Assembly: GCA_022843485.1 (NCBI GenBank)
Contig: JALHNM010000015.1
Span: 1 to 37,673 of the forward strand
Length of the DNA stretch: 37,673 nt
Reading direction: 5' to 3'
Source: Fimbriimonadaceae bacterium
GTDB taxonomy: Bacteria > Armatimonadota > Fimbriimonadia > Fimbriimonadales > Fimbriimonadaceae
Shown here: positions 17,203 to 24,758 of the stretch, piece by piece
Layout of the letters: each line of letters starts with the position of its first letter
Position numbering within the stretch: position 1 is the stretch's first letter
Notes under the pieces: model-generated
The model's input: the letters and a program-made list of their open reading frames with translations, nothing else
The model's database searches: none
Told to the model about the DNA's origin: nothing
Made by a program: the position numbers and the translations under genes

Positions 17203-17964
17203 GTGCTCCAGAGCCCCGGACTCTTGCCCGCGACCGACGGGGTCCTGCGGCATGCGGCCGAGATCGCCCTGGACTGCCGGCGCCGTCTCGTCCGCGAACT
17301 CAAGCCGGACGGATCCATGGTGACGAACGCCGACCGCGAGGTGGAGGCCTACTGCAGGCGGGCCCTGACGGAGGCCCTCCCTGGCAGCACAGTCTGGGGC
17401 GAGGAAGAGGGGTTCGAGGAGCCGGGGCCCAACGGACTTTGGCTCGTCGACCCGATCGACGGGACGACCAACTTCGCCTTCGGGCAACCCCTCTGGGGCA
17501 TCACGATCGCGCTGTGGAGAGAGGGGGCGCTGCAGGTCGGGGCCGTTTGCCTGCCCGACCTCGACCGTTGGTTCCTGGCCGAGCGCGGTCGGGGCGCGAC
17601 GTGCAACGGCCTCCCTCTGGCCCCCGTCTCGCCGAACCCGATCCGCCAGGAAGAGCTCATCGGGCTCGCCGACGACAGCCCAGGGCCGTTCCGGGGCCTA
17701 GGGGGCAAATCCCGGCATGTCGGCGCCTTCGTCGTTGAGGCAATGTTCGTAGCACTGGGCTACTACAGAGCGATGACGGCCACCCGATGCAAGCTCTATG
17801 ACGCCGCCGGGAGCCTCGTTATCTTGCGGGAGCTCGGTGCACGGGTCGTGACTGCGACGGGCGAGGGCTTCGACGACGGTCGCTACGTCCGTCCCGTGCT
17901 GTGCGAGCCGTTCGCGGTCGTCCCGCAGGGGGCCCTACCCCTGCAACGCCCGGCCGATCTCTGA
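17203..17964 (+). CDS. Inositol monophosphatase family phosphatase
   Basis: 253 residues of the Mg-dependent, Li-sensitive phosphatase superfamily. Motif A is WLVDPIDGTTNFAFG (about 86-100) and is preceded by the metal-binding EEE of GEEEGFEEPG. The C-terminal signature is YDAAGSLVILRELGA (W/Y-D-x-A-A-G). Substrates in this family include myo-inositol-1-phosphate, histidinol phosphate (HisN) and 3'-phosphoadenosine-5'-phosphate; sequence alone does not decide which. The GTG start at 17203 lies 5 nt after a -10-like element. The last 30 bp overlap the convergent selenoprotein candidate. Confidence 0.88.
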   Translation: MLQSPGLLPATDGVLRHAAEIALDCRRRLVRELKPDGSMVTNADREVEAYCRRALTEALPGSTVWGEEEGFEEPGPNGLWLVDPIDGTTNFAFGQPLWGITIALWREGALQVGAVCLPDLDRWFLAERGRGATCNGLPLAPVSPNPIRQEELIGLADDSPGPFRGLGGKSRHVGAFVVEAMFVALGYYRAMTATRCKLYDAAGSLVILRELGARVVTATGEGFDDGRYVRPVLCEPFAVVPQGALPLQRPADL

Positions 17965-18438
17965 GACGGGCGGGTTGTCCGAGGCGTCACGGCTCCGGTG
18001 GGCCCAGACGACCTCACCGTCCTCAGGCGCCAGCACGAAAACCCCCGGCATCCGCCAAGGGTCCCCGATCGGACGCCCGACCCGGTGGCCCTCCAAGGTC
18101 GCCACAACCCCGGCGGCGAAGACTCGGCCCGAGAACATCTGCTTCGTCGTCCCGCGGGCCAAGCCGAACTGCTCATACAGCCGGGCCTCCGGGTCGCAGA
18201 CGAAGCGGTGCGGGGATCGCATCCTCGTCCGGAACTCCTCGGCCTCGTCTGGGCTCGCCATCGCCACGAAGACGACGTTCCAATCGGCGTGGGGGCGCAA
18301 CTGCGCCACAAACCGGCGGCAGAACACTCACCCGAAGTGGCGCAGGAACACGAGGGCGACCCGGCCGTCGGCGTACGTCTTGGACAACTCGGAATGGCTT
18401 CCATCGCTCCAGGCGACGGTGACGCTCGGTGCCCTCAT
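17935..18438 (-). CDS. Probable selenoprotein: AhpC/TSA-type thioredoxin-fold redox protein with UxxC active site
   Basis: The reading frame from ATG 18438 to TAG (17937-17935) is 167 residues if the in-frame TGA at 18330-18328 is read as selenocysteine (U37). The start is MRAPSVTVAWSDGSHSELSK, followed by strand VALVFLRHFG, then U-V-F-C and RRFVAQL. This is the strand-CxxC-helix of AhpC/TSA_2-type proteins related to SelL and PRXL2/SelU, which use CxxC, UxxC or UxxU. Homology-like sequence continues normally on both sides of the TGA: FVAMASPDEAEEFR, then VCDPEARLYEQFGL and GVFVLAPEDGEVVWAHRS. SECIS-like hairpins follow the TGA. A gene caller would report only 17935-18327 from the GTG right after it. 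It lies 49 nt downstream of dnaG. A Cys-to-stop pseudogene is the main alternative. Confidence 0.82.
18289..18322 (-). promoter_or_regulatory. Candidate bacterial SECIS element
   Basis: Two mutually exclusive hairpins follow the TGA. The first (18322-18301) pairs CTG/CAG and CGCC/GGCG around loop GGTTTGT, with a bulged C; its loop starts 13 nt after the TGA. The second (18309-18289) pairs GTG/CAC and GCGC/GCGC around loop AGTT, with a 3-nt bulge; its loop starts 25 nt after. Bacterial SECIS hairpins usually have a G among the first loop bases and a loop about 16-37 nt from the UGA, which favours the second. Confidence 0.5.
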
Positions 18439-18487
18439 GTCCCGGGTCTACGCTCTCTGGCCGGGGAGACTCGCACGGCCCGGGGCC

Positions 18488-20251
18488 TTAGTCGACCGGG
18501 CCCCCACCCTTTCTGCTTTTGAGCCGGGCGGAGTAGGCCTGGAGGGCGTCGAGATCGACGGCGGCATGGGACGTCGCCGACTGGCGGTCTCTGTCCTCAG
18601 CCCTCTCCCTCAAGCGGGCCAGGGCGTCCCGCAGACCGACCTCGCCCACCTGCAAGAGCTCACGCTTCGGGGCCAGCGGGACCTCCACGACCATCCCCGC
18701 GAGCGCCGCCCGGGCCTCGACCGGTTCGAGCCGGTTGAGCCAAGCCGAGGGAGGCCCCTCCGGTGGACCATCGGGGAAGGCCTCGGCCACGCTCGCCGCC
18801 AGACGGGAACCCTCGTCCGTGTAGAAGAGCCGGGGCTCGCGACAGGCGGCCCAAGCCTCAGCCCGGAGGTCGTCTGCGAGGAGTGCCCGGAGCACGGCCG
18901 CCTCGGCGTTCCCCATTTTGAGGCGCCGGGCCCTGACGCTGGGCCGGGCCGTGCGCCGAGACCCTCGGGGGGCGACCTCGGGGGTCGGCAGGAGGTCGCG
19001 CACCATCGACTCGAGCGCAGTGCGGGCCGTGCCGAGGTCTTTCGTGAAGGGGTAGCGCAGGGCGAGCACGTCGATCTGGCGAGCACGCTCTATGGGGTCT
19101 CGTGCTCGGGCCAGAGCCTTAGCCGCCTCGCCCCAGAACTCTCGGCCGCCCGGGTCGTGGGCCCTCGCGGCCGCCTCCACCCGAAACTCAAGGACCGACA
19201 CCGTGCCGTCGACCGCGCGGAGCACGGCGGCGGGCCCGTCCCTGCGGAGGAGGGTGTCGGGGTCCTCGCCCTGGGCCATCTGTGCGACCCGCACGTCGAG
19301 GCCGCCCGCTTCCAGTACGGTGGCGGCTCGATCGGTGGCCTTCTGCCCCGCCGGATCGGCGTCGTACAGGACGACGACCCGGTCGCACCAGCGCTTGAGC
19401 AATCGTGCGTGGTCCTCGGTGAGCGAGGTCCCGAGGCTGGCGACGGCGGTCTCGACCCCAGCCTTGTGGCAGGCCATGACGTCAAGGTAGCCCTCTACGA
19501 GCACGGCCTGCCTCGCCTTGGCGATCGCGTCCTTGGCGCGGTGCATGCCGTAAAGCACCCGGCTCTTGGAGTAGAGCGGCGTGTCGCTACTGTTGATGTA
19601 CTTCGGCTGTCCGTCGCCGATGATCCGTCCTCCAAAGGCCACGAGCCGTCCCCGTTCGTCGCGGATCGGGAACATCAGCCGGCCGCGGAACCGGTCGAAG
19701 AACCCGCCGGTGGAGTCCTCGTCGACGAGGAAAAGCGCACGAGCTTCGGCCAGGCTGAACCCAGCCTTTTGGAGGGTTGTGGCGAGGGCGGCGTTGACGC
19801 TCGGGGCGAACCCGATCTCCCACCGCTCGAGGGTGCCAGGGTCGAGGTCCCGGCCCGAGCAATAGGCTTTCGCCTCGGCCGAGAGCTCGAACTGCCGCCG
19901 GAAGTAGGCGAGCGCGGCGTCCATCGCCCCCTCCTGCTTCTCGGCGAGGGAGGGGTCTTTCTTCGACCGGCTCTGAAGCTCGACCCCGGCCGCCTTCGCG
20001 AGGATCCGCAGGGCCTCGGGGAACTCGACCCGCTCGGTGTTCATGACCCAATCGAACACGTCGCCTTGGGCCCCACAAGACCAGCATTTGTACCAGCCGG
20101 TCTCTTGGTTGACGGTGAACGAGGGATTACGGTCGTCGTGGAAGGGACAGAGCCCCTTCCACGACTTCCCCGCTTTCTTCAGCGCGACCCGTTGTTGGAC
20201 GAGCGCGACCAGGTCGGTGCGTGACCGGACCAGGTCGACGTCGTCCGCCAT
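18488..20251 (-). CDS. dnaG: DNA primase
   Basis: Makes RNA primers at the replication fork. 587 residues. The N-terminal zinc domain is CHC2 type with C35, H38, C56 and C59 (GLCPFHDD and YKCWSCGAQGD). The RNA polymerase domain has FPIRDERGRLVAFGGRIIG, and the Toprim part has VLVEGYLDV and VVLYDADPAGQKA. The C-terminal helicase-binding part is divergent, as usual. It starts 10 nt after the end of a Gly-rich secreted protein gene. rpoD, its usual partner, is not adjacent. Instead the probable selenoprotein lies 49 nt downstream. Confidence 0.96.
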   Translation of the reverse strand: MADDVDLVRSRTDLVALVQQRVALKKAGKSWKGLCPFHDDRNPSFTVNQETGWYKCWSCGAQGDVFDWVMNTERVEFPEALRILAKAAGVELQSRSKKDPSLAEKQEGAMDAALAYFRRQFELSAEAKAYCSGRDLDPGTLERWEIGFAPSVNAALATTLQKAGFSLAEARALFLVDEDSTGGFFDRFRGRLMFPIRDERGRLVAFGGRIIGDGQPKYINSSDTPLYSKSRVLYGMHRAKDAIAKARQAVLVEGYLDVMACHKAGVETAVASLGTSLTEDHARLLKRWCDRVVVLYDADPAGQKATDRAATVLEAGGLDVRVAQMAQGEDPDTLLRRDGPAAVLRAVDGTVSVLEFRVEAAARAHDPGGREFWGEAAKALARARDPIERARQIDVLALRYPFTKDLGTARTALESMVRDLLPTPEVAPRGSRRTARPSVRARRLKMGNAEAAVLRALLADDLRAEAWAACREPRLFYTDEGSRLAASVAEAFPDGPPEGPPSAWLNRLEPVEARAALAGMVVEVPLAPKRELLQVGEVGLRDALARLRERAEDRDRQSATSHAAVDLDALQAYSARLKSRKGGGPVD

Positions 20252-20261
20252 GGCCGAGGCC

Positions 20262-21101
20262 TTAGCGGCCGGCCGCGACGACGATCCCAGTGACGACGTG
20301 CGGTTTCTTGGGGTCGAGTCGCTGGAGCCGGAAGGCGACCTTATCGCGTTGGAGGTACCGGACGACGAGCGTGTCGCCCGCGACCTCGTAGCCGTCCGGG
20401 GCGTTGTAGCGCTGGATCAGCGTGCCGAAGGTGTTGCCGAAGCCGACACCCCGACGGGTGCGAACGCGGGCGTCGTTCATCCCGACGGCCTCGATCTGCA
20501 CGACGCGGTTGAACCGGTCGAGGACGAACGCATAGCGGCTCGGCCCCCGGCGATAGACCCATCGGGTGAAGGTGACGAGGCCAGAACTGCCCGCGTCGCC
20601 GCCTCCTCCTCGTCCTCCAGCCGCGCCACCGCCGGCCGGGGTGGCCCCGCCGCCGCCGCTCCCGCCTCGCTGCTGCAGCTCCGAGCCGCCCGTGTCGCCG
20701 ACCCGCATCCGGCCCTGCTGCCGTGCCGCGTCACCAGTGTCGAAGGGGTCTCCGACGAAGCCGCCGTACTCACCCGGCAGGTTCTGCTGGTTCACGTCCG
20801 CGGGGGTCGCGCCCCGGGGACCGCCACCAGCACCGCCAGGCTCGCTGCGCCCTCCGCCGCCGGCCCCACCGCCGCCACCGGCCGGCCCGGCCCCGACGCC
20901 GCCCAGAGTGAGGGCTTGGATCTCGTCGGGCGAGCCGAAGCGGGCGATAAGTCGTTGGCCCGTATCGAACAGGTTTATGCCCACGAGACTGTTCTCAGCC
21001 GAGCCCCGGCGGGCCTGGGGCGTGCTTCGCTGTTGGGCGACGGCGGCGAGGGCGATCGCGCCCACGGCCAGGAGGAGGATGCCAGTCTTCAGAGTCTTCA
21101 T
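20262..21101 (-). CDS. Secreted protein with a long Gly-rich low-complexity segment
   Basis: 279 residues from ATG 21101; an in-frame TTG at 21104 has a better-spaced GAGGA and would add one residue. Residues 1-22 are a signal peptide (TLKTGILLLAVGAIALAAVA). A short ordered part (LVGINLFDTGQRLIARFGSP) follows, then about 90 residues dominated by Gly, Ala and Pro (about 70-165). The C-terminal part, about 110 residues, is ordered (RWVYRRGPSRYAFVLDRFNR, then GVGFGNTFGTLIQRYNAPDG), a pattern seen in small beta-sheet proteins. I do not know the family. It is upstream of dnaG in the same direction with a 10-nt gap. Confidence 0.75.
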   Translation of the reverse strand: MKTLKTGILLLAVGAIALAAVAQQRSTPQARRGSAENSLVGINLFDTGQRLIARFGSPDEIQALTLGGVGAGPAGGGGGAGGGGRSEPGGAGGGPRGATPADVNQQNLPGEYGGFVGDPFDTGDAARQQGRMRVGDTGGSELQQRGGSGGGGATPAGGGAAGGRGGGGDAGSSGLVTFTRWVYRRGPSRYAFVLDRFNRVVQIEAVGMNDARVRTRRGVGFGNTFGTLIQRYNAPDGYEVAGDTLVVRYLQRDKVAFRLQRLDPKKPHVVTGIVVAAGR

Positions 21102-21199
21102 CAAGTCTCAGTCCTCAGGGAACGGTTTCGAGCCCCGCGTACTTCAGACGTCTAGAACGCCCCGGTCGGTTACTCGACCCGGTCCAGCGGTGCGTCCTC

Positions 21200-21208
21200 T
21201 GGTATACC
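21200..21208 (+). promoter_or_regulatory. Extended -10 promoter for trxA
   Basis: TG-G-TATACC lies 44 nt before the trxA ATG in the divergent gap 21102-21252. The AAAGG ribosome site at 21241-21245 falls inside the leader. No strong -35 is seen. Confidence 0.4.
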
Positions 21209-21252
21209 CCGGATCGACGACCGCCCGTGCGGGGCTTCGCAAAGGTACACCC

Positions 21253-21576
21253 ATGGCTGCCAACCTAGCTGTCTCGACATCCAACTTCGACTCCGAAGTC
21301 CTCCAGTCCGACGTCCCCGTGCTCGTCGATTTCTGGGCCGCCTGGTGCGGCCCGTGTAAGGCCATCGCCCCTCACGTCGAGGAACTCGCCGACGAGATGG
21401 CGGGCCAGGCCAAGGTCTTCAAGGTCGACGTCGACCAAGAGGGCGACCTCGCCATGAAGTACGGCATCATGTCGATCCCAGCGCTCATCGTCTTCAAGGG
21501 CGGCCAAGAGGTCGACCGCATGGTTGGGGCAGGGAGTAAGGACCAGATCAAGAGCCTTCTTTCCCGCCACGTCTGA
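21253..21576 (+). CDS. trxA: Thioredoxin
   Basis: 107 residues, the normal length. It is a cytoplasmic protein-disulfide reductant. The active site WCGPC has C32 and C35 after strand VPVLVDFWAAW. The cis-proline is in MSIPALIVF, and the C-terminal helix is standard. ATG 21253 is chosen: AAAGG is 7 nt upstream and the fold starts correctly, although the frame is open further upstream. The minus-strand gene downstream encodes a thioredoxin-reductase-like fusion, but that protein lacks the CxxC that would reduce thioredoxin. Confidence 0.97.
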   Translation: MAANLAVSTSNFDSEVLQSDVPVLVDFWAAWCGPCKAIAPHVEELADEMAGQAKVFKVDVDQEGDLAMKYGIMSIPALIVFKGGQEVDRMVGAGSKDQIKSLLSRHV

Positions 21577-21594
21577 ATCGGGGAGCTCGCTCGG

Positions 21595-21616
21595 GGCCCC
21601 ATTGGATTGGGGTGCC
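21595..21616 (+). terminator. Hairpin between convergent trxA and the reductase-like gene
   Basis: GGCCCC (21595-21600) pairs with GGGGTGCC (21609-21616), with one bulged T, around a loop of about 8 nt. It lies 18 nt after the trxA stop and 14 nt before the end of the minus-strand gene, so it could serve either. No T-tract is seen. Confidence 0.35.
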
Positions 21617-21630
21617 GGCCTTGAGCGCGG

Positions 21631-23268
21631 TCACTGTCCAGCGAGGATTTGATGGACGAACGAGACGGCCATCGAGCCCTCGCCTACCGCGCTCGCGACC
21701 CGCTTGACGGATCCCGACCTCACATCGCCCGCAGCGAAGACCCCCGGGCACGTCGTCTCGAGCAGGTGCGGGTCGCGGGCGAGGGGCCACGACCCGGAAG
21801 CCTGCGCCTCGGCGCCGGATAGGATAAAGCCTTTTGCGTCTGTCTTGACCGTATCGGGGAGCCACTCAGTCCGGGGGGACGCCCCGATCATCACGAAAAG
21901 GCCGACCAAGTCGAGCGTCCGATTCTTCCCGGTCTCAGCGCAGAGCACAGTAGCCCGTTCCAGACTCGGTTCCCCCTCGATACAGACGACCTCCGAGTTG
22001 AGGAGCACCTCGATGTTGGGCGTTTGCTCGATCCGATTGACTAAGTACGCCGACATCGTCTTCCTCAAATCGCCGCCTCGGACGACGAGGAAGACCTGGC
22101 GCGTGCGCTCCGAGAGGTACACGGCGGCTTGCCCGGCCGAGTTACCGGCGCCGACGACGGCCACGGCCGCCCCCACGCAGAGTATCGCCTCTACGTGGGT
22201 GGCGGCATAGTACACGCCTTGGCCTTCGTACTTATCGAGATCCGGCACGTAGAGCCGACGATAGCTCGCCCCGGTGGCGACGATGACGCACCGCGTCGAG
22301 AGCTCGGTCCCGTCGTCGAACCGGAGGCGGTGGACACCCCCACCACAAGTCATCCCGACGACCGTGGCCGGGGTCACGAACTGAGCCCCGAACTTTTGGG
22401 CCTGGACCACCGCCCGACCGGCCAAGTCTGCCCCGCTCAGCCCCAGCGGGAAGCCCATGTAGTTCTCGATCTTGCTACTCTGTCCGGCTTGCCCACCGGG
22501 GCCCTGCGTGTCGAGGACGACAGTCTGGAGGCCCTCGCTCGCGCCGTAGACGGCCGTGGCCAAACCGGCCGGGCCCGCACCGATCACCGCAAGGTCGTAA
22601 GTCACTCGCTCGATCGGCCTCGCAAGTCCGGCCGCGAGGGCCAGAGCCGCGTTATCGGGTCGGCGCAGCACCGTGCCGTCGAGAAAGATGACGATCGGTG
22701 TATCGTCGATCCCTATCTCAAACCTGTCCAGAAGCGCATGAACCCCCGGATCGGCTTCAACGTCGAGCCAGGTGAACGGAACCTCGTTCTTGGCCAGGAA
22801 CTCTCGGATCCGTAGGGTGTCCTTACTGACGCGCGAGCCTACGACCCGGGCCCCGAGGAACGCCCCCTGGAGCAGCAAGACCCGCCGCTGCAGGAACGCC
22901 CTCAGGATCACGTCGCTGATCGAAGGCACCTCATTGACGATCCGGCGCAGGCGCTCGGGGCAGACCTCGAGCACCCGCGTCCCGGGACCGGCGATCGCGG
23001 TGACGACCGCGGGACGGCCCGTGATCATGTCCACGTCCCCCGTGAACTCGCCGGGCTCGTGGACCGTGACCAGTCGTGGCTCGCCGCCGGACGACTCCCA
23101 GATCCCGACCGTCCCGCTCACCACGATGTAGAAGCTAAAGCCGGTGTCGCCCGCCTTAAAGAGTGCCTCACTGGGCGCGCACTCGCGAGGTTCGGTGAAT
23201 CGTGCGAGCCCGTCGATCTGGTCCGGGGAGAACACGGGAAAGGCGATGGTGTCGCGCGGCTCCGTCAT
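21631..23268 (-). CDS. cNMP-binding / thioredoxin-like / thioredoxin-reductase-like flavoprotein fusion
   Basis: 545 residues with three parts. Residues about 10-125 form a cyclic-nucleotide-binding (Crp-type) barrel with GEFTGDVDMITGRP. Residues about 140-215 form a thioredoxin/glutaredoxin-like fold (IREFLAKNEVPFTWLDVEAD, then TPIVIFLDGT) without a CxxC. Residues 222-545 form a low-Mr thioredoxin reductase fold with FAD motif GAGPAG (230-235), GGQAGQSSKIENY, NAD(P) motif GAGNSAGQ (373-380) and FAAGDVR near the end. Where thioredoxin reductase has CATC, this protein has AATH (355-358), so it cannot use the usual disulfide. Fusions of this kind are known in other bacteria, but their substrate is not established. 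The frame begins 5 nt after a TAGAAT element. Confidence 0.88.
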   Translation of the reverse strand: MTEPRDTIAFPVFSPDQIDGLARFTEPRECAPSEALFKAGDTGFSFYIVVSGTVGIWESSGGEPRLVTVHEPGEFTGDVDMITGRPAVVTAIAGPGTRVLEVCPERLRRIVNEVPSISDVILRAFLQRRVLLLQGAFLGARVVGSRVSKDTLRIREFLAKNEVPFTWLDVEADPGVHALLDRFEIGIDDTPIVIFLDGTVLRRPDNAALALAAGLARPIERVTYDLAVIGAGPAGLATAVYGASEGLQTVVLDTQGPGGQAGQSSKIENYMGFPLGLSGADLAGRAVVQAQKFGAQFVTPATVVGMTCGGGVHRLRFDDGTELSTRCVIVATGASYRRLYVPDLDKYEGQGVYYAATHVEAILCVGAAVAVVGAGNSAGQAAVYLSERTRQVFLVVRGGDLRKTMSAYLVNRIEQTPNIEVLLNSEVVCIEGEPSLERATVLCAETGKNRTLDLVGLFVMIGASPRTEWLPDTVKTDAKGFILSGAEAQASGSWPLARDPHLLETTCPGVFAAGDVRSGSVKRVASAVGEGSMAVSFVHQILAGQ

Positions 23269-23279
23269 GGCCCATTCTA
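23269..23279 (-). promoter_or_regulatory. -10 element directly before an ATG (leaderless candidate)
   Basis: On the minus strand TAGAAT (23279-23274) is followed by GGGCC and then the ATG at 23268. TAGAAT matches TATAAT at five of six positions and lies 5 nt from the start codon. There is no Shine-Dalgarno. Confidence 0.45.
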
Positions 23280-23307
23280 GCGGGAATCCGGTGGTCTCGG
23301 CCGCTCC

Positions 23308-23601
23308 TCATGGCACCCAGAACATCGGTGCGGCGACCCGGCCCTCCTCGAACTCCACTCCTTCCGCTTCGAGGCGTCGACGCTGGTCCGCCCCGATCCG
23401 AGGGTCGAGCTTGTGGGTCGGCAGCGCACCGGTCTGGGCGACGACCCGCCACCACGGCACCCCATCCGGCGCGTGACGGAGCCGACGACCGACGAGGAAA
23501 CCGGAGAGCGGGGGCGACAAGGACCTACCGACGTCACCGTAGCTGGCGACCCGCCCCGGTGGGATCTGGCGGATCACCGCCCAGAGATCGTCGAGATCCA
23601 T
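23308..23601 (-). CDS. Alkyltransferase-like protein (ATL), MGMT DNA-binding fold
   Basis: 97 residues. It has the C-terminal DNA-binding domain of O6-alkylguanine-DNA alkyltransferase: IPPGRVASYGDVGRSL (13-28), the recognition-helix region VGRRLRHAP, then VPWWRVVAQTG. True alkyltransferases have P-C-H-R; here it is P49-W50-W51-R52, so the acceptor Cys is Trp. ATL proteins carry this change and flag alkylated bases for nucleotide excision repair rather than repairing them. PWHR is the commoner form, so the second Trp is notable. The start ATG 23601 lies 28 nt inside the end of the upstream amidohydrolase gene. Confidence 0.9.
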   Translation of the reverse strand: MDLDDLWAVIRQIPPGRVASYGDVGRSLSPPLSGFLVGRRLRHAPDGVPWWRVVAQTGALPTHKLDPRIGADQRRRLEAEGVEFEEGRVAAPMFWVP

Positions 23602-24758
23602 CGGACTGATGATGGCTCGCTGCTGGCGATGAGGGACTCGAACGTCGGGGGACCTTCGAGCCAGGGAACGTCGATCCCGATGAGCGGCACGGTAGCGCCA
23701 AGGGAGATCTCCCACGGTTCGGGGTGGTGGACCGAGCGAGCCCCACGTGTCGTGGCCATGTCCCAGACAGAGGAGGCGGTCAGCGGTTCTTGACGGTCGT
23801 TGGCTACGGTGAGGGCAGCTTGCATCTCGTGGAACATATCGATCGGCCCCGAGCTTGCGGCCGAATCGAGGCCGAGGCCCACGTCGATCCCTGCCTCGAG
23901 CATCCGCCACACAGGGGCCGGGGGGCATCCTAAGGCCTGGTTGGAGCGGGGGCAGTGGGCCACCGTTGCGCCCGTACGGGCGATCGTCTCGATATCATCT
24001 TTTTCAGATGTGCAGAGATGCACACATTGAACACCGATACGGAGAAACTCGAGTTGGTCGAGGTACTGGACCGGAGTCGGGGCCCGTGCCGGGAGGGGTA
24101 CGCCGTGTGATCGGTACAGGTCGGCGAAGGGGCCGTCTCCGGTTGCGAAAAGAGCAGTTTCGTACAGGCTCTCGGCCACATGAATGCTTAGAACCGGCTC
24201 GCTTCGGCTGAGGGCCTGGAGGACGGGCGCCGTGACCGTATACGGGGCATGGGGCGAGAGCACAGCGCGGCCGGTCACGAACTCTCGCGATTGTGTAGTC
24301 AGCTTGTCCTGAACCAACCTTAACCGATCCGATGGATCGGCGTGCTCGAGGAAGGTGATCACTTCTTGGAAGAGCGTTCCGCCGATCTCTACCGAGGCGA
24401 GCTCCGCCCCGCTCCCAACTCGATCCGAGTGCTCCCCGATCAGTGCGACGCCCGTGGACCGGTTCTCCTTGGCCGCCAGGCGGCAGTCCGCCCGGACAGA
24501 CTCCGCGTCCTGTCCACGCTTCATCTCGGTAAGGGTTCGAATCCAGGCGAAGAAGCCCGTTTCGTTGATTTTTCCTTGCAAACCTCTGTACTCAAGATGA
24601 GAGTGGGCGTTGACGAAGGCCGGGGAGAGGACCCAAGGCTCCGGGGCGAGCGACGTCTCCCGGAGAGCCACGACCGTTCCCGCCTCGAGTTCGACCTCCA
24701 GGCCTCCTTCGAGCCGGCCCTCGATGACGACTCCGGCCGGACGGAACCGGCCCGTCAT
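23574..24758 (-). CDS. Amidohydrolase family deaminase (ATZ/TRZ, SsnA/MqnF-like)
   Basis: 394 residues of the metal-dependent amidohydrolase superfamily. Metal and catalytic motifs are [10 protein letters not shown] (H52, H54), [33 protein letters not shown] and the late Asp in GLGLDSAAS. The HxH, HxxE and HCPxSN pattern fits deaminases acting on nucleosides or related N-heterocycles, such as guanine deaminase, chlorohydrolase-type enzymes and aminodeoxyfutalosine deaminase. The substrate cannot be chosen here because no menaquinone or purine genes are adjacent. ATG 24758 overlaps the stop of the pilin-like gene (ATGA); an upstream in-frame ATG at 24776 is less likely. Confidence 0.85.
   Translation of the reverse strand: MTGRFRPAGVVIEGRLEGGLEVELEAGTVVALRETSLAPEPWVLSPAFVNAHSHLEYRGLQGKINETGFFAWIRTLTEMKRGQDAESVRADCRLAAKENRSTGVALIGEHSDRVGSGAELASVEIGGTLFQEVITFLEHADPSDRLRLVQDKLTTQSREFVTGRAVLSPHAPYTVTAPVLQALSRSEPVLSIHVAESLYETALFATGDGPFADLYRSHGVPLPARAPTPVQYLDQLEFLRIGVQCVHLCTSEKDDIETIARTGATVAHCPRSNQALGCPPAPVWRMLEAGIDVGLGLDSAASSGPIDMFHEMQAALTVANDRQEPLTASSVWDMATTRGARSVHHPEPWEISLGATVPLIGIDVPWLEGPPTFESLIASSEPSSVRWISTISGR

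Noticed and set aside
17935-18327. A complete 130-residue gene starting at the GTG just after the TGA
   Set aside because: It would begin in the middle of the active-site motif and lack the first strand of the thioredoxin fold. The frame upstream of the TGA encodes the missing half in phase.
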